Positions 5,875 through 8,264 of a DNA stretch of 8,264 nt are shown piece after piece. This DNA is from an uncultured beta proteobacterium (GTDB lineage Bacteria > Pseudomonadota > Gammaproteobacteria > Burkholderiales > SG8-39), in the NCBI GenBank assembly GCA_902826155.1, contig CADEDU010000118.1:8432-16695 (forward strand), given 5' to 3'. The notes beneath the pieces were generated by a model. It saw only the letters and a list, made by a program, of their open reading frames with translations. It was not told the origin of the DNA and ran no database searches. The first letter of the stretch is position 1, and each line of letters opens with the position of its first letter. Both the position numbers and the translations under genes were made by a program.

Positions 5875-6867
5875 TTACTTCTGGCCCGCCGCCTCCAACA
5901 CCTTGGCCCAGCGGCCGATGTCCGTGCGAAGCTGCTTGCCGAGGTCGTCCGGAGTCGTGGTCCACGCTTCGGCGCCTTGCTGCGACATGAGCTGATCCTT
6001 CACTTCCGCCGCACCGAGTATCCGATTGAGTTCAGTATTGAGGCGCGCGATCACCGGCTTGGGCGTGCCGCGGGCGGCGAACAGCGCATGCCAGTTGTCG
6101 ACCTGCAACGCCGGCACGCCCGCTTCGGACCCAGTTGGAACTTCGGGCGCGGCGGGCGAACGGCGCGGCCCGGTGAATACCACCGCCTTGAGCTTGCCCG
6201 CTTTAACGTGCGGCATGCCAGCCAGCGGCGAGATGAACAGCAACTGGATTTCCTGCCCCAGCACCGCCTGCACCGCCGCGCCGCCACCTTTGTACGGCAC
6301 GTGCACCATCTTCGCGTTGGCCAGCCCGCTCAACAATTCGCCCGCCAGGTGGTGCGGACTGCCGTGACCGACCGAACCGAAGTTGAGCGCGCCGGGTTTG
6401 GTGCGGGCGAAATCCATCAGCTCCTTCAGATTCGACGCCGGCACGCTCGGGTGGATCACTCCGATCAGCGGCAGCGAGGCCACCATGCCGACCGGCTCCA
6501 GATCGGTGGGCGGATCGAACGGTGGCTTCGGTGTGAGGCTCACCGCGATCGCGAGTGACACCGTGCCCATCAGCACGGTATAGCCGTCCGGTGCGCTCTT
6601 AGCCACCGCATCCGCGCCGATGTTGCCGGTGGCGCCGGGCTTGTTCTCCACCACGATCGGCTGACCGAGCGCCTCCTGCAGCTTCACGCCGAGCATGCGC
6701 GCGATGATGTCGGGCGACCCGCCGGGCGAGAAACCCACCACCATGCGGATCGGCCGCGTGGGATACGTCTGCGCCTGAGCGGGCGACACGAATGCCGCGA
6801 ATACCGACACCGCGCCTGCCACGACTACAGCGCGCGCCCAGGCGCTACGCATTGCGAACGTCTTCAC
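5875..6867 (-). CDS. Bug-family periplasmic substrate-binding protein (tripartite tricarboxylate transporter type)
   Basis: This 330-residue exported receptor is of the Bug/TctC family. A Sec signal peptide is clear: K-T-F-A-M-R at the start, a hydrophobic core (12-27) and cleavage after A-Q-A (residue 32), leaving Q-T-Y-P as mature end. The fold signatures follow: R-M-V-V-G-F-S-P-G-G (41-50), V-E-N-K-P-G-A-T-G-N-I-G-A-D (73-86), G-S-V-G-H-G-S-P-H-H (164-173) and V-P-Y-K-G-G-G (190-196). Family members bind small carboxylates or related compounds in the periplasm and deliver them to TctA/TctB or act as sensors. Those membrane subunits are absent here, which is common for Bug genes in Burkholderiales (orphan receptors). 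The start is GTG at 6867, supported by GGAGA upstream (GGAG, then a 9-nt spacer); the ATG at 6852 is the alternative. Its place between the peptidase and the DapA-like gene suggests the ligand is their substrate or precursor. Confidence 0.93.
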   Translation of the reverse strand: MKTFAMRSAWARAVVVAGAVSVFAAFVSPAQAQTYPTRPIRMVVGFSPGGSPDIIARMLGVKLQEALGQPIVVENKPGATGNIGADAVAKSAPDGYTVLMGTVSLAIAVSLTPKPPFDPPTDLEPVGMVASLPLIGVIHPSVPASNLKELMDFARTKPGALNFGSVGHGSPHHLAGELLSGLANAKMVHVPYKGGGAAVQAVLGQEIQLLFISPLAGMPHVKAGKLKAVVFTGPRRSPAAPEVPTGSEAGVPALQVDNWHALFAARGTPKPVIARLNTELNRILGAAEVKDQLMSQQGAEAWTTTPDDLGKQLRTDIGRWAKVLEAAGQK

Positions 6868-6921
6868 TGTTCAGATCTCCGATTTTGCCGATGCGAGAAA
6901 GCGATATGGACGGGACGTGGC

Positions 6922-8070
6922 TCAGCGCGCCAGTCCGAGCAGTGCGGTGACAGCCTGCAGATGGATTTGCGCGCTCTGCTCCAGCGCACGCACCGTCACC
7001 GACTCGTTGGGTGAGTGGCCCTGCCCGCCTTCGCCCGGACCGAGATCGAGGATCTCGATGCCGTCATCGGCGAAGTAGCGGCCGTCGTAGACGCCCACGC
7101 TCTCGAGGAATCGCGCTGGCGCCGCAGTCACGCTCTCGATGGCTTGTGCAAAAGCGCGGACGCACGGCCCGTCCGGAGACATGCGAAAGCCGTTGGTGCC
7201 GGTGATGCGCTCGATCTCGACGGTGCCAGCCGGCTCGCCTGCACCAAGCACGATGGCGCACATTTCGGCAAACGCCTCGTCGAGCTTTTCCTCGGGCAGC
7301 AGGCGCCGATCGATCTCCACTTCGCATCGGCTGGGCACGACGTTGGTGTTCTCTCCGCCATGAATCTTGCCGATGTTGAGCGTGGAACGCTTCGCGCCGT
7401 TCACGCGATCGACGAGCCGGCGGTCCATGTCCGATTGCAGCTTCTGCAGCACGCGTGCCATGCGCAGGATCGCGTTGTCGCCCAGATGCGGGGCGCCGGC
7501 ATGCGCCGCCTTGCCGTGCGCGACGATGCGCGCCCACATCACGCCGCGCTCCTCGATGATGAGTTGGTTGTCGGTCTCGGCACCGATGACGAGGTAGTCG
7601 GGCTTCACCGCGCCGGTCTCGCGCAGGAAGTACAGGCCATCGGGACCGAGGTTTTCTTCTTCGGGCACGAACGTGAACACGACTTCACCGCGCGCCGGTC
7701 CACCGCGACGGGCGATCTCCTCGGCGAGGCACACTTGCACCGCCGCGGCGCCCTTGCAGTTGCTCGCCCCCAGACCGAATACGCGACCCTCGCCAAGTGA
7801 GGCGACGTACGGATCGGTGTTCCAAAGCGCGCGATCGCCCGGCCCGACGGTATCGATGTGGCAGTTGAACACCAGGCTGGGCTTGCCCTTCCCCATCCGG
7901 GCGACGACGTTGTCGACGCCGTCGCGACGGGTAAGCACCTGCGTCGCGTAGCCGGCGCGTTGCAGGCGGCCGGCGAGATATTTCGCGATCGCGCGCGATT
8001 CACCCGGCGGAAAGGTCGAGGGAATCGCGATCAGATCGCGGAGAGTTTGAACGAGCAGGTCAGCGTGCAT
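6922..8070 (-). CDS. M20-family metallohydrolase (ArgE/DapE-like deacylase or carboxypeptidase)
   Basis: This 382-residue cytoplasmic zinc hydrolase of the M20 family would cleave an N-acyl amino acid, peptide or similar amide. The motifs in order are F-N-C-H-I-D-T (His71 metal ligand, Asp73), G-L-G-A-S-N-C-K-G (99-107), V-P-E-E-E-N (135-140; Glu138 general base and Glu139 ligand), G-A-E-T-D (163-167; Glu165 ligand), the lid-domain G-K-A-A-H-A-G-A (186-193) and G-H-S-P-N-E (351-356; His352 ligand). At the usual metal-bridging aspartate there is Asn104, a notable substitution. ArgE/DapE proper is unlikely in this setting; a catabolic deacylase is a better guess. It is the first visible gene of the minus-strand set, 54 bp before the receptor gene. 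No Shine-Dalgarno sequence is visible before the ATG, and a 48-bp tandem array begins 16 bp upstream. The family call is firm; the substrate is unknown. Confidence 0.92.
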   Translation of the reverse strand: MHADLLVQTLRDLIAIPSTFPPGESRAIAKYLAGRLQRAGYATQVLTRRDGVDNVVARMGKGKPSLVFNCHIDTVGPGDRALWNTDPYVASLGEGRVFGLGASNCKGAAAVQVCLAEEIARRGGPARGEVVFTFVPEEENLGPDGLYFLRETGAVKPDYLVIGAETDNQLIIEERGVMWARIVAHGKAAHAGAPHLGDNAILRMARVLQKLQSDMDRRLVDRVNGAKRSTLNIGKIHGGENTNVVPSRCEVEIDRRLLPEEKLDEAFAEMCAIVLGAGEPAGTVEIERITGTNGFRMSPDGPCVRAFAQAIESVTAAPARFLESVGVYDGRYFADDGIEILDLGPGEGGQGHSPNESVTVRALEQSAQIHLQAVTALLGLAR

Positions 8071-8085
8071 GGTTGGAGATTGCGG

Positions 8086-8264
8086 CCTTCGACAGGCTCA
8101 GGCCGAACGGGACGGGGTTCACGGTGAGCTTGCCCTTCGATGGACTCAGGGCGAACGGGACGGAGTTCGTGGTGAGCTTGCCCTTCGATGGACTCAGGGC
8201 GAACGGGACGGAGTTCGCGGTGAGCTTGCCCTTCGATGGACTCAGAGCGATCGGACAACTCCGT
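8086..8264. repeat. Tandem array of 48-bp units (VRPEPVEG-type intergenic repeat)
   Basis: CCTTCGA starts units at 8086, 8134, 8182 and 8230, exactly 48 bp apart. Units 2 and 3 differ at one base; unit 1 differs from unit 3 at six; unit 4 keeps about 16 bases, then diverges before the window ends. The core (CCTTCGACAGGCTCAGGCCG in unit 1) is a widespread proteobacterial intergenic repeat, recognisable because its complement translates as V-R-P-E-P-V-E-G. Each core is imperfectly palindromic (CCCTTCG pairs with CGAACGGG around a bulge in units 2 and 3). Because 48 is 16 codons, the minus strand reads open as a 16-residue repeat; I regard that as fortuitous. The last eight bases (AACTCCGT) are the inverse complement of ACGGAGTT in units 2 and 3, so the array may turn into inverted copies past the edge. 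Confidence 0.92.

Noticed and set aside
4779..5990. 403-residue plus-strand open frame opposite the DapA-like gene
   Set aside because: Arg/His/Gln-rich translation without motifs; antisense shadow of a well-supported lyase gene.
8031..8258. Minus-strand 75-residue reading frame with a 16-residue repeat (V-R-P-E-S-I-E-G type)
   Set aside because: It is the translation of the 48-bp intergenic repeat, overlaps the M20 start in another frame, and is open only because 48 is a multiple of three.
8086..8264. CRISPR array
   Set aside because: The repeats are directly contiguous, with no unique spacers between them; the whole 48-bp unit is repeated.

Overview
The window is a GC-rich, gene-dense stretch of a proteobacterial chromosome, most likely betaproteobacterial (Burkholderiales-like). 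The reasons are the strong GC bias at third codon positions, a Bug-type periplasmic receptor of the kind greatly expanded in that order, and copies of an intergenic repeat that translates as 'VRPEPVEG/VRPESIEG'. This assignment is inference from content. No rRNA, tRNA, CRISPR array, insertion sequence or phage gene was seen, and no stretch over 300 bases lacks a gene.

Layout, left to right. (1) 1-732 (+): the 3' part of a CmcJ/NvfI-type putative Fe(II)/2-oxoglutarate oxygenase, open at the left edge. It converges on (2) 750-1067 (-), a small protein of unknown function. (3) 1068-1206: a divergent intergenic region ending in four exact-period 11-bp tandem repeats that run to 2 bases before the next start codon. 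(4) 1207-1761 and 1758-2285 (+): a translationally coupled pair of short CHR-domain (chromate-transporter family) membrane proteins. (5) 2306-2620 (-): a small predicted dimeric alpha/beta-barrel protein, divergent across about 210 bp from (6) 2830-3906 (+), a Rieske non-heme iron oxygenase of the VanA type. (7) 3914-8070 (-): four genes on one strand. In transcription order these are an M20 metallopeptidase/deacylase, a Bug-type substrate-binding protein, a DapA-superfamily enzyme closely resembling L-2-keto-3-deoxyarabonate dehydratase, and an alpha/beta-hydrolase. (8) 8086-8264: a tandem array of 48-bp units just upstream of the M20 gene, running off the right edge.

The minus-strand cluster reads as a small uptake-and-catabolism operon: periplasmic capture by the Bug receptor, amide or acyl cleavage by M20 and/or the alpha/beta-hydrolase, and dehydration or aldol chemistry by the DapA-like enzyme. 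The Rieske oxygenase faces it tail to tail and may or may not belong to the same pathway. No regulator, no TctA/TctB membrane subunits and no Rieske reductase lie in the window. The most unusual elements are the two tandem repeat arrays, each abutting the start of a gene that lacks a visible Shine-Dalgarno sequence, and the substituted signature residues in the M20 enzyme, the alpha/beta-hydrolase and the CHR pair.
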